DNA of 64,000 bases from Aliterella atlantica CENA595 (GTDB taxonomy: Bacteria > Cyanobacteriota > Cyanobacteriia > Cyanobacteriales > Chroococcidiopsidaceae), in the NCBI RefSeq assembly GCF_000952155.1, contig NZ_JYON01000007.1:62001-126000 (forward strand). The letters are read 5' to 3'. The notes beneath the pieces are model-generated. The model was not told where the DNA came from. It saw only the letters and a program-made list of their open reading frames with translations, and searched no databases. Positions 25,725 to 33,120 of this stretch are shown piece by piece; position 1 is the stretch's first letter; every line of letters begins with the position of its first letter. The position numbers were made by a program, and so were the translations under genes.

Positions 25725-26789
25725 CTACAACTGCGCTCCTGTATCTAGTTTGTTCGCACATTCGATTTTCACACTCCAACCTTTGAGGTGGGTATTGATA
25801 TATGTAAGGAGTGCATAAATAAAAATAGCTATTCCCGACATCTCCATAAACTCCTCAATCGAAGTCAGCGCCGCGATAACAATATTTTGTTCGCCGCGAC
25901 CGTCAGCGTAGATACCAGCAACCATTTCTAAACCCAATGCTCCTGTAACGTAAACAACACCAGCAATCAAAAATAAGCGTTTCGTTTTGGATGGGAGAGC
26001 AGCAAAAAATTTATAAAATGTTAATCCAAAGATAATTACTAATATGCCTGCAGGTATTACCCAAGCGTAGTGAAAAATTCCACTTGTGTTGAATCTAGCC
26101 TGCAGAGGGTCCATAAATTTTTCATGAATGCTCATAGCTTCATCAATGGACAGAAAAGCAAAGATAATTGCTAAACCTTTCCAGTACAAAACATAACCTT
26201 CGCCATTTATTTTTTTTATTTGCGCGATCGTTGCCAGCAACATAGCCGAAAATAGTAGCGCCGACCAAGAGTAAAGCGCTGGGAAATTTTGTTCTCCATT
26301 GATGTCAAATAGAGATGCTAGCAAATCCCGCAAAAGATAGTCTTGCAAATAATACTGAGTAAATTTAAAGAAAAAACTAACAGCAACTAGACAAAATATA
26401 ACAACAAGTAGAAAACGAGTAATGCGGTGAGGATAAAGCAATAACTTTAGTTCGCGGCTACGCGACGGTAGCTGCTGTGCGCTATAACTTTCTACTTCTG
26501 CATCACTGCGTACAACTGATTTTAAGCGATCGCTTTGATACGCGCCAGAGTAAGACAATTGTTTTGCCTGAGTTTGCCTTTCTGGCAAAATTATTTTTTC
26601 TACTATATAGTCAATTGTTTGCTGTTCTACCCAGCCATGACTTGCCAGAATTTCTCCCAAACGTCGATCTTGAGATAGCTTTTGTTCTTCTAGAGCTATT
26701 TTCACTTGCTTTGGTGTAATAATTCCAGCTTCTACTAAGTAAATTCCTAGTGGCTTTTCTGTTCTTCTCTTCTCAGTTTCGCTAATCAC
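25725..26789 (-). CDS. MshEN-domain protein fused to a six-helix membrane domain
   Basis: 354 residues. Residues about 13-70 (LGIYLVEAGIITPKQVKIAL, RRLGEILASHGWVEQQTIDY) look like the N-terminal domain of GspE/MshE ATPases, which in MshE binds c-di-GMP. A polar linker follows to about 115. Six membrane segments lie near 123-147, 170-190, 198-220, 239-263, 271-292 and 303-332. Acidic and histidine residues cluster at helix ends (SIDEAMSIHE 214-223; SIEEFMEM 310-317), suggesting a metal or substrate site. No ATPase domain. GTG start with GGAG five bases upstream. A palindrome with PHO-box-like repeats lies about 100 bases upstream. Confidence 0.72.
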   Translation of the reverse strand: MISETEKRRTEKPLGIYLVEAGIITPKQVKIALEEQKLSQDRRLGEILASHGWVEQQTIDYIVEKIILPERQTQAKQLSYSGAYQSDRLKSVVRSDAEVESYSAQQLPSRSRELKLLLYPHRITRFLLVVIFCLVAVSFFFKFTQYYLQDYLLRDLLASLFDINGEQNFPALYSWSALLFSAMLLATIAQIKKINGEGYVLYWKGLAIIFAFLSIDEAMSIHEKFMDPLQARFNTSGIFHYAWVIPAGILVIIFGLTFYKFFAALPSKTKRLFLIAGVVYVTGALGLEMVAGIYADGRGEQNIVIAALTSIEEFMEMSGIAIFIYALLTYINTHLKGWSVKIECANKLDTGAQL

Positions 26790-26887
26790 TAACTTCTCCT
26801 TCTTTTCCCAGCGTTATTCGTTTAGCTACAGGAAATTTGCTCTCCATACTGTGGAGAAAATATTTATTTTTTGAAAGTTAAGTTAAG

Positions 26888-26930
26888 CTTAACCAATTCT
26901 TAATTGAGATTGTGTAAAGAATTGGTTAAG
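26888..26930. promoter_or_regulatory. 14-bp palindrome with PHO-box-like repeats
   Basis: CTTAACCAATTCTT (26888-26901) and AAGAATTGGTTAAG (26917-26930) are perfect inverted copies with a 15-base centre. On the plus strand CTTAACCA is followed three bases later by CTTAATTG; on the minus strand CTTAACCA is followed three bases later by CTTTACAC. CTTAACCA fits the cyanobacterial PHO-box half-site (PyTTAAPyPy T/A, 8-bp units 3 bases apart). A further CTTAACTT lies next to it on the minus strand. Regulation of the downstream MshEN-TM gene is inference. Confidence 0.5.
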
Positions 26931-27173
26931 ATTGAGGGTTATTCAATCAAAAGGGTAAGAAGTTATACAGTTTAGAAACAATAAAACACAAAAATTAGTC
27001 TGCGTGCAGACGTTAAATCTTGATTGCTCGCTAGATGGTATCTACCTTAGCTTGTAGCTTATGTATGTATAAAAACTGAATTTAGAGAGCGCCCTATGTA
27101 GTGACATTACAGTTAAGGCATAAAGCAAAATTCAAGCAACAGACTGTAATTTAGGAGATCGTCTAACAGTAGC

Positions 27174-27206
27174 AAAACGCCCAACTATTATTTAGTGAGG
27201 CGTTTT
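27174..27206. terminator. Bidirectional terminator-like hairpin
   Basis: AAAACGCC (27174-27181) and GGCGTTTT (27199-27206) form a perfect 8-bp stem with A and T runs on the outer sides, so it can work in both directions. It lies 28 bases after the stop of the 60-codon minus-strand ORF, supporting that this ORF is transcribed. Confidence 0.65.
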
Positions 27207-27234
27207 ATTAGTTCAACATACAGTAAGTTATAGG

Positions 27235-27417
27235 TTACTCGGTTAAATTGCGATTGACTGAATTTGCCTCTTGAGCAAAACAACGTTCTAAAAGTTCAAT
27301 TCTGTATAGATATTCAAACTGGCGTGGATTTAATATTAATTTAGTTTCGGCGCTAAATACAGGCTGTTGGAGAAATTGCCAAAGAGGAAAGTTAATGGGG
27401 CTATATGGTGAGGGCAT
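27235..27417 (-). CDS. Small protein of unknown function (60 residues)
   Basis: Begins MPSPYSPINFPLWQFLQQPV and continues FSAETKLILNPRQFEYLYRIELLERCFAQEAN. The composition (aromatic-rich start, amphipathic end) is protein-like, the start is ATG, and a terminator follows closely. A hairpin lies about 30 bases before the ATG. I do not recognise a family and see no Shine-Dalgarno sequence. Confidence 0.5.
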   Translation of the reverse strand: MPSPYSPINFPLWQFLQQPVFSAETKLILNPRQFEYLYRIELLERCFAQEANSVNRNLTE

Positions 27418-27444
27418 AATGAAAATCTTATAGAATTGAGGCTG

Positions 27445-27469
27445 GGCAAGGAATTATTTCTCCCTTGCC
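27445..27469. other. Hairpin upstream of the 60-residue ORF
   Basis: GGCAAGG (27445-27451) and CCTTGCC (27463-27469) pair perfectly. On the plus strand TTGTTTACTTTTT follows, so it could be a plus-strand terminator; on the minus strand it would sit in the leader of the small ORF. Confidence 0.45.
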
Positions 27470-27617
27470 TTGTTTACTTTTTAAAGATTGCCATAATCGC
27501 AGATTAAATTGCTTGGTGGGTATCACTGAATATTTTGAGAAGATTTTTCCTAAGTCTGTAATTATGCGGATGCAATAAGCGTAGAGATACGCTGTTAACA
27601 ACTGAAAGCTTTAATCT

Positions 27618-27833
27618 TTAAGTTTTAGTTACAAATTTAATGTTCGCACTCTTACGATCGCCAATTGCCGCTCTTTGCTTATCTAAGTAAGGTAAAAAGC
27701 CAACCAATCGAGCATTGCTTTGTCTAGTTAAAGAGTAGGAATACTCAAAATTTGGGAAAAATGTATTATTACTATACGAAATAATATGTAAAGGGTAAGA
27801 TTCTGCTGGCAAATAAAACAGGTAAAAATATCT
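27618..27833 (-). pseudogene. Possible remnant or small ORF
   Basis: An open stretch without ATG encodes about 71 residues, including YLFYLPAESYPLHIISYS and LVGFLPYLDKQRAAIG, ending KFVTKT. The only start would be TTG at 27812. The text reads like the C-terminal part of a longer protein, with no plausible N-terminal part upstream. I cannot name a family, and chance cannot be excluded. Confidence 0.25.
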
Positions 27834-27866
27834 CTATCAGTTACTCAAGAAACTAAGAGGTAAATC

Positions 27867-28439
27867 GTGTTTATTGATTACATCACATTGATGTTGATTA
27901 ACATGGTAGCGGGGCTAGTTTTACTGGCTTACTATGTATATGCAGGTATTGACGATCCGCAGCAAAAAAAGTGGATACCTGGTTTTGGCATCACAGGAGC
28001 GATCGCCCTATCAACTGGTTTGCACATGATTTGGACTTGGCCAATTCGGGGTAGTTTCAATATCTCATTTGGCGAAACAACAGTAATGTTGGGGATGTTG
28101 TATATTGCAACTGCGATCGCCTTATCTCAAGGCTGGGATCTAATAACTATTGCTATTTACGCCTTCTTTGCGGGTTTAGCTGCGGTTGTAATTGGCGTAC
28201 GCATTCTCAATCTCGGACAAACACAGCAGCCATTACTTTCGGGTATTGGCTTCATTTTGACAGGATTAGGAGGCGTTTTGGCTGCACCAACTTTGTACTT
28301 GAAAACAAACCGTACTTGGCGGCTAGTTGGCGCAGTCGTGCTGATTATAGCTGCTTTAATCTGGGCGCTGACAGGATATTTGGCTTATTGGAATCACTTA
28401 GACGGCTTCCAAAAGTGGGTTCCTTTGCCTATGCGCTAA
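27867..28439 (+). CDS. DUF981-family membrane protein
   Basis: 190 residues with about six to seven membrane segments (first VNMVAGLVLLAYYVYAG-like region at 10-26, last GAVVLIIAALIWALTGYLA near 155-173). The DUF981 pattern is seen in FGITGAIALSTGLHMIWTWP and FNISFGETTVMLGMLYIATA. Function unknown. GTG start at 27867 with AAGAGG six bases upstream. The flavoprotein dehydrogenase gene follows 28 bases later, so the two may share a transcript and a membrane redox role; that link is inference. Confidence 0.82.
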   Translation: MFIDYITLMLINMVAGLVLLAYYVYAGIDDPQQKKWIPGFGITGAIALSTGLHMIWTWPIRGSFNISFGETTVMLGMLYIATAIALSQGWDLITIAIYAFFAGLAAVVIGVRILNLGQTQQPLLSGIGFILTGLGGVLAAPTLYLKTNRTWRLVGAVVLIIAALIWALTGYLAYWNHLDGFQKWVPLPMR

Positions 28440-28467
28440 TGTTAAAGGCATAGATATTAGCAAGCTC

Positions 28468-29838
28468 ATGGAGTCCTCTTTCCCAACTGTAATTTTAGGT
28501 GGCGGTTTTACTGGGCTATTTACTGCTTTGCACTTGAGCAAAGCTAATTATCCTTTAAGGATTATTTTGATTGACTCTCATGAGCGGTTTGTATTTAAAC
28601 CTTTGCTGTACGAGTTTCTTAGTAGCGAAATGAATATCGATTTGGTATGTCCGCGCTATGAAGAATTACTACCCGATCGCAGCGGCGTGGTGTTCATTCA
28701 AGATACCGTACAAGCAATTGATTTGCATAACCAGCAAGTGCAACTTATCTCTGGATTGCGCTACACCTATCAAAATTTAGTTTTAGCTTTGGGTAGCACT
28801 ACAGGTTATTTAGGAATTGCGGGTGCAAAAGACAACTGCTTGCCATTTCGCAGTGGAGAAGATGCGATCGCTTTAGGTAGGCATTTACGCGATTGTTTGC
28901 AGAGGGCGACTCAAGTAGCATCAACCGCGCAGCAAACTTTACTTACAGTAGCTATTTTAGGAGCAGGTCCTTCGGGAGTAGAATTAGCTGCAACTCTAGC
29001 CGATTTGTTGCCCAAATGGTACGCCCGATTAGAAGGTAATATTAGCCAGTTGCGGATTGTCCTCATTAATCGAGGTACAGAAATTCTCAAAGGAGATATT
29101 AACAATAGTCTGCGTCAAACTGCTGAAACATCGCTGCAACAACGTACTGTTGCTGTAGAACTACTAACAGAAGCAGAAATTACTGCTGTAGAGCCGCAAC
29201 AAGTAAAATTTAAACGTGGCGATCGCACTGAATCATTACAAGCAGCGACAATCGTGTGGACGGCGGGTACTCAAACTCATCCCTTGATTCAATCTTTACC
29301 TATTAGCCATCGCGACAAACAAGGTAAATTGCAAGTTACGCCTACTTTGCAACTACCAAACTTTCCTGAAGTATTTGCTGGTGGAGATTGTGCGACAGCC
29401 GATTCCTTACCACCTACAGCCCAAGTTGCTTATCAACAAGGAGAAGCGATCGCCCGTAATTTGCAAGCATTAGTAACGGGCGATCGCCCTGTGGCTGCTA
29501 GGGTTAATATACGCGGAACTTTATTAAAGTTAGGATTGGGTGAAAGTGCGGCAAATTTGTTCGATATCGTCCAAATTAAAGGTAAAGTCGGTCATTCAAT
29601 CCGCCAAGCTACTTATATGCAGTTGTTACCAACTCCAGTTCGCAACCTTAAAGCTACTAGCAATTGGCTAACTAATGAAATATTCCAAAGGCGGAGGTTG
29701 CAGCGCTTTGGGGGAATAGTTGCGAGCGCAGCTTTAATTGGTGGCGGTTTGTGGACGTGGCGAGTTACGCAACCGCAACAGTTCAAGCGAGTTTGGCATT
29801 CTACTGGTATCCCAAGTTTATTAGAACGCCAGGAGTAA
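28468..29838 (+). CDS. Type II NAD(P)H dehydrogenase-like flavoprotein (NDH-2/Ndb)
   Basis: 456 residues. Two Rossmann motifs: FAD-binding VILGGGFTGLFTALHL near 8-23 and NAD(P)-binding VAILGAGPSGVELAATLADL near 165-184. FVFKPLLYEFLSSEM, NLVLALGSTTGYLGI and VFAGGDCATAD (second FAD contact, about residue 306) are typical of NDH-2, which passes electrons from NAD(P)H to quinone without pumping. A C-terminal hydrophobic segment (IVASAALIGGGLWTW) probably anchors it. Which Ndb type it is cannot be told. Confidence 0.87.
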   Translation: MESSFPTVILGGGFTGLFTALHLSKANYPLRIILIDSHERFVFKPLLYEFLSSEMNIDLVCPRYEELLPDRSGVVFIQDTVQAIDLHNQQVQLISGLRYTYQNLVLALGSTTGYLGIAGAKDNCLPFRSGEDAIALGRHLRDCLQRATQVASTAQQTLLTVAILGAGPSGVELAATLADLLPKWYARLEGNISQLRIVLINRGTEILKGDINNSLRQTAETSLQQRTVAVELLTEAEITAVEPQQVKFKRGDRTESLQAATIVWTAGTQTHPLIQSLPISHRDKQGKLQVTPTLQLPNFPEVFAGGDCATADSLPPTAQVAYQQGEAIARNLQALVTGDRPVAARVNIRGTLLKLGLGESAANLFDIVQIKGKVGHSIRQATYMQLLPTPVRNLKATSNWLTNEIFQRRRLQRFGGIVASAALIGGGLWTWRVTQPQQFKRVWHSTGIPSLLERQE

Positions 29839-29841
29839 TAA

Positions 29842-29869
29842 AAAATCCACCTATAACTAGGTGGATTTT
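29842..29869. terminator. Bidirectional terminator between NDH-2 and ssrA
   Basis: AAAATCCACCT (29842-29852) and AGGTGGATTTT (29859-29869) form a perfect 11-bp stem with a 6-base loop and A/T runs outside. It lies 3 bases after the dehydrogenase stop on the plus strand and 7 bases after the 3' end of tmRNA on the minus strand, so it serves both. Confidence 0.88.
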
Positions 29870-29875
29870 CATTTA

Positions 29876-30267
29876 TGGAGCTTACGGGAATTGAACCCGT
29901 GTCCAGTCTGGGTATTGACTCCCCGTTCATTCACAGGCTTATCCTATCTAATCCTCAAGGAGGGAACCGTTCATTATCCCGAACGATGGGATGCACTGGT
30001 TTAGTCTTAGCTAGTCAGCCAACCAGAGAACGCTAACTAGAGCATCCGTTGAGGGTTGGTCTGTAGTCCTTAACGGAGTCAAACTACAGACGCTCACAAA
30101 TTACGGTAGAAGTTTTTAACTTAGGCTACTGCAACTGCTTTACGAGCGAAAGGAACGATGTTGTTCGCATTTACTTTTTTTTGAGTCTTTGATTTGCGAG
30201 AGGAGACTCGCTCTCGACCTGTATCACAGAGTAGCTTTCGCCAACCTGTCGAAACCATTAAAGCCCC
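29876..30267 (-). ncRNA. ssrA: tmRNA (SsrA), one-piece
   Basis: Rescues stalled ribosomes by adding a degradation tag. Read on the minus strand, the 5' end GGGGCTTTAATGGTTTCGAC and the 3' end with T-arm GGTTCAATTCCCG and AAGCTCCA pair as the tRNA-like acceptor stem (GGGGCUU / AAGCUCC). CCA is not encoded. The tag frame reads ANNIVPFARKAVAVA then TAA, typical for cyanobacteria. Length about 392 bases, continuous, so not the permuted two-piece type. A promoter lies directly upstream and a shared terminator downstream. Confidence 0.95.
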
Positions 30268-30282
30268 GTGCAGTATATCTCT

Positions 30283-30311
30283 ATTATAATCTGCGATTGA
30301 GAAATTGACAA
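30283..30311 (-). promoter_or_regulatory. Promoter of ssrA
   Basis: On the minus strand TTGTCA (30311-30306) and TATAAT (30288-30283) are 17 bases apart. Transcription would start near 30276, about nine bases before the mature tmRNA 5' end, leaving a short leader for RNase P to remove. Confidence 0.75.
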
Positions 30312-30319
30312 AAGCTGGC

Positions 30320-31213
30320 TTACTTTAAGCGCATAATTGTTTTCAATTCTCTCCACAGAGGTAGGCTAGCCGAACTAGACTGCGGATAAGTAAGAATGCC
30401 TTGGCTGGGACTAAATAACAATGCCAATGTAAAAAATCCCGATGCTACTAAAACGATAGCTGGACCAGAGGGTAAATTAAAGAAGTAACTGATATACATA
30501 CCCCAAATACTAGCAACAACGCCAATTACAGCACCCAAAATCATCATTTGATTGAGTTGTTTGACTAGCAGATATGCCGTTGCGCCTGGGGTAATAAGTA
30601 AAGCTAAAACCAGAATTACGCCTACTGCCTTTAAACTTGCCACAATTGTCAGCGCAATCAGTACCATCAAGCCAAAATTGAGCAGATTTACAGGCAATCC
30701 CGCTGCTTGAGCGCCTAACGGATCGAAGGTATAGAATAATAGTTCTTTATACAGCAAAACTACAACAGCAATTACAAATGCCGAGATAATTGCCGTATTT
30801 CTGACTTCTAGAGCAGTTACGCCCAATATATTGCCAAATAAGAAGTGATTGAGGTCAATTTTATTGTCCTTTTGCACAATTGTAATTAAGGTTATGCCCA
30901 AAGCAAAGAAGGCAGAGAAAACTATTCCCATTGCTGCATCTTCTTTAATAGGCGATCGCGTGCGAATAATTGTAATTACGACAGTGCTAAGAACTCCGGC
31001 AATAAACGCACCAACAAATATATCAGCACCAACAATAAAAGCGATCGCAAGTCCAGGTAATACAGAATGACTAATCGCATCTCCCAACAACGCCAAGCGC
31101 TGTACCATCAGGTAACTACCAACAACAGCACAGATAATTCCTACCAAAACAGCGATCGCTAGCGATCGCTGCATAAAACTATATTGCAATGGTTCAATTA
31201 TAGCCTCTAGCAT
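30320..31213 (-). CDS. mntB: Metal ABC transporter permease (MntB/ZnuB family)
   Basis: 297 residues, ABC-3 family, with about eight membrane segments. Motifs: RSLAIAVLVGIICAVVGSYL, LALLGDAISHSVLPGLAIAF and VGVILVLALLITPGATAYLL. Forms the channel for manganese or zinc import. The ATG at 31213 overlaps the ATPase stop by one base (TGATG), showing translational coupling. Two HIP1 octamers stand almost back to back near codon 10 (GCGATCGCTAGCGATCGC). The metal is inferred from the binding protein. Confidence 0.87.
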   Translation of the reverse strand: MLEAIIEPLQYSFMQRSLAIAVLVGIICAVVGSYLMVQRLALLGDAISHSVLPGLAIAFIVGADIFVGAFIAGVLSTVVITIIRTRSPIKEDAAMGIVFSAFFALGITLITIVQKDNKIDLNHFLFGNILGVTALEVRNTAIISAFVIAVVVLLYKELLFYTFDPLGAQAAGLPVNLLNFGLMVLIALTIVASLKAVGVILVLALLITPGATAYLLVKQLNQMMILGAVIGVVASIWGMYISYFFNLPSGPAIVLVASGFFTLALLFSPSQGILTYPQSSSASLPLWRELKTIMRLK

Positions 31214-31998
31214 CAAGCCGCTTCCCCATTGAAGAAAACTACTTGTCCTCTATAAGCGCGACTCATATTTTCTGGTTGCAATACTGATGCACGAGAACCA
31301 CTAGCAATTAATTCGGTGTTTAATAGAATTAAGTCATCAAAATGAGTAATCGCTTCTCCTAAATCGTGGTTAACCACCAAAACAATTTTGCCAGCATCAG
31401 CTAGTTCGTGAAAAATATCAAAGATAACTGCTTCAGTCTTCTTGTCAATTCCCGCTAAAGGTTCGTCAAAGCAAAAGATTTCTGCTTCTTCAGCCAAAGC
31501 ACGAGCAATAAATACGCGCTGTTGTTGTCCGCCTGATAACTGTCCAATCGAGCGATTTTTATATTCGCTCATGCCGACTCGTTCTAGCGCTGCGGCTGCA
31601 ACTTGACGGCTGACATTGGAAAAGCGACGAAACCAACCAGCTTTTCTAACTCTTCCCATTAAGACAACATCAGACACCGTAGCGGGATAAGTCCAGTCTA
31701 TTTGCGATCGCTGCGGTACGTAAGCAACTTGACTGAGTTGCTCGATTAGCGGTTTACCTTTATACAGCACAATACCGCTATTTACTGGAGTTAAGCCTAA
31801 CATCGCCTTAACTAGCGTACTTTTTCCCGCACCGTTAGGACCAATAATACCTGTTAGCTTGCCTGGATGGGCAATAAAGTTGACATCCTCCAAAGCTTGC
31901 ACGTTGCGGTAGTTGACTCCCAAATGGCTAACTGTGATTGCGGCACTAGAATTCATAGGATGAGTTTGTCTAGATTCATTGCTGGTAAATGTTTGCAT
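31213..31998 (-). CDS. mntA: Metal ABC transporter ATPase (MntA/ZnuC family)
   Basis: 261 residues from the ATG at 31998; a second ATG at 31953 matches the usual family start (ITVSHLGVNYRNVQALEDVN) and may be the real one. Walker A GIIGPNGAGKST, signature LSGGQQQRVFIARAL, Walker B EIFCFDEPLAGID and VVNHDLGEA with the switch histidine are intact. Powers the neighbouring permease. Divergent from the binding-protein gene across about 95 bases that contain a duplicated 23-base motif. Confidence 0.9.
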   Translation of the reverse strand: MQTFTSNESRQTHPMNSSAAITVSHLGVNYRNVQALEDVNFIAHPGKLTGIIGPNGAGKSTLVKAMLGLTPVNSGIVLYKGKPLIEQLSQVAYVPQRSQIDWTYPATVSDVVLMGRVRKAGWFRRFSNVSRQVAAAALERVGMSEYKNRSIGQLSGGQQQRVFIARALAEEAEIFCFDEPLAGIDKKTEAVIFDIFHELADAGKIVLVVNHDLGEAITHFDDLILLNTELIASGSRASVLQPENMSRAYRGQVVFFNGEAA

Positions 31999-32020
31999 AG
32001 TGTTTTAGCAGTTAATAAAT

Positions 32021-32077
32021 AAAAATGAAAAGAATATGAAAACAGTATAGGCTAAAAAATGAAAAGAATATGAAAAC
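32021..32077. promoter_or_regulatory. Duplicated 23-base motif between mntA and mntC
   Basis: Two identical 23-base copies, at 32021-32043 and 32055-32077, each contain ATGAAAAGAATATGAAAAC; they start 34 bases apart. They fill most of the space between the divergent transporter genes and end 15 bases before the mntC ATG. A binding site for a metal-responsive regulator is a plausible inference; the motif does not match the Fur or Zur palindromes I know. Confidence 0.6.
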
Positions 32078-32092
32078 TAATGTATCAAGCCG

Positions 32093-33073
32093 ATGAAAGC
32101 GATCGCTCAGTCTGAGGGTAGAAAGTTCCCCAAGTGGCAAAAAGTTGTAGGAGTAATACTAGGACTATATTTGAGCGCTTGTAGTGCGTCGCAAAGTAGC
32201 AATAACAACAGCAAACCGAACGTAGTTACTACAAGTACGGTAATTAACGATTGGACGCAACGGGTAGGAGGCGATGAAATTGAGTTGACAGGAATCTTGC
32301 AACCAGGCGCAGATCCGCACGTTTACGAACCCGTACCCAAAGATAGTATTGCCTTTGAGAAAGCAGACTTAATTATTTACAACGGTTACAATTTAGAGCC
32401 AGGGTTAATTAAGATGATGAACGCAGCAGGTATCAACGCGCGTAAACTTGCTGTAGGAGAAGTTGTCAAGCCATTGCAGCTAGACAAAGAAGGGAAGACA
32501 GTACCCGATCCGCACGTCTGGGGAGATGTGGAAAATGCGATCGTAATGGTAAATGCAATTCGAGATGAATTAACAAAACTATCGCCAGCAGACAAAGCAG
32601 AATTTACGCAAAATGCGGCTGAATTTACCGCACAATTAAAGCAATTAGATAGTTGGACAAATCAACAAATTGCAACCATTCCCAAAGATAATCGGCGATT
32701 AGTTACAACACACGATGCCTTCCAATACTATGCTAAAGCATACGGGTTGCAGGTTTTTGGCACATTGATCGGCATTAGTACCGAAGAGCAACCCAGCGCT
32801 CAAACAGTAAGGAAATTATCTGATTCTATTAAACAGACTGGCGTACCAGCAATTTTTGCAGAAACTACCATCAACCCAGCCTTGATTAAAACTGTAGCGC
32901 AAGAATCTGGGGCAAAATTAGCGCCGCGCAGTCTTTACTCTGATTCTATCGGCGCACCAGGTAGCGACGGCGATTCGTACATCAAAATGATTGAGAGCAA
33001 CACGCGCACGATTGTAGAAGCGTTGGGGGGAAGATATACACCTTTCCAACCTTCTACAGCAACCAAGAGTTAA
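32093..33073 (+). CDS. mntC: Metal ABC transporter substrate-binding lipoprotein (MntC type)
   Basis: 326 residues, cluster A-I solute-binding protein. Lipoprotein signal ends LYLSAC (Cys30). Metal ligands fit the family: His in GADPHVYEP, His in PDPHVWGD, Glu in IFAETTINP and Asp in LYSDSIGAPGSDGDSY. The histidine-rich loop usual in zinc-specific ZnuA is missing, which favours manganese, as in Synechocystis MntC, needed for the photosystem II cluster. Zinc or iron remains possible. Divergent from its permease and ATPase genes. Confidence 0.88.
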   Translation: MKAIAQSEGRKFPKWQKVVGVILGLYLSACSASQSSNNNSKPNVVTTSTVINDWTQRVGGDEIELTGILQPGADPHVYEPVPKDSIAFEKADLIIYNGYNLEPGLIKMMNAAGINARKLAVGEVVKPLQLDKEGKTVPDPHVWGDVENAIVMVNAIRDELTKLSPADKAEFTQNAAEFTAQLKQLDSWTNQQIATIPKDNRRLVTTHDAFQYYAKAYGLQVFGTLIGISTEEQPSAQTVRKLSDSIKQTGVPAIFAETTINPALIKTVAQESGAKLAPRSLYSDSIGAPGSDGDSYIKMIESNTRTIVEALGGRYTPFQPSTATKS

Positions 33074-33085
33074 CTTACTGCACTC

Positions 33086-33116
33086 ATTATTTAGAAATTT
33101 TATATATCTGAATAAT
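33086..33116. terminator. AT-rich hairpin between convergent genes
   Basis: ATTATTTAGA (33086-33095) and TCTGAATAAT (33107-33116) pair over ten positions with one G-U. It lies between the stops of mntC and the GIY-YIG gene, followed by TATTTTAG. Weak but well placed. Confidence 0.5.
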
Positions 33117-33120
33117 TATT

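Larger units (their letters stand above)
26790..27866. other. Gene-poor region of about 1.1 kb
   Basis: Between the MshEN-TM gene and the DUF981 gene. It contains the large palindrome at 26888-26930, a bidirectional terminator at 27174-27206, a 60-codon minus-strand ORF at 27235-27417, a hairpin at 27445-27469 and a 64-codon minus-strand ORF at 27618-27812. The rest is AT-rich and shows no other feature. Confidence 0.5.

Noticed and set aside
26790..27866. Hidden tRNA or mobile element in the gene-poor region
   Set aside because: No T-loop consensus, no transposase fragment, no long terminal inverted repeats; the 14-bp palindrome is too compact.
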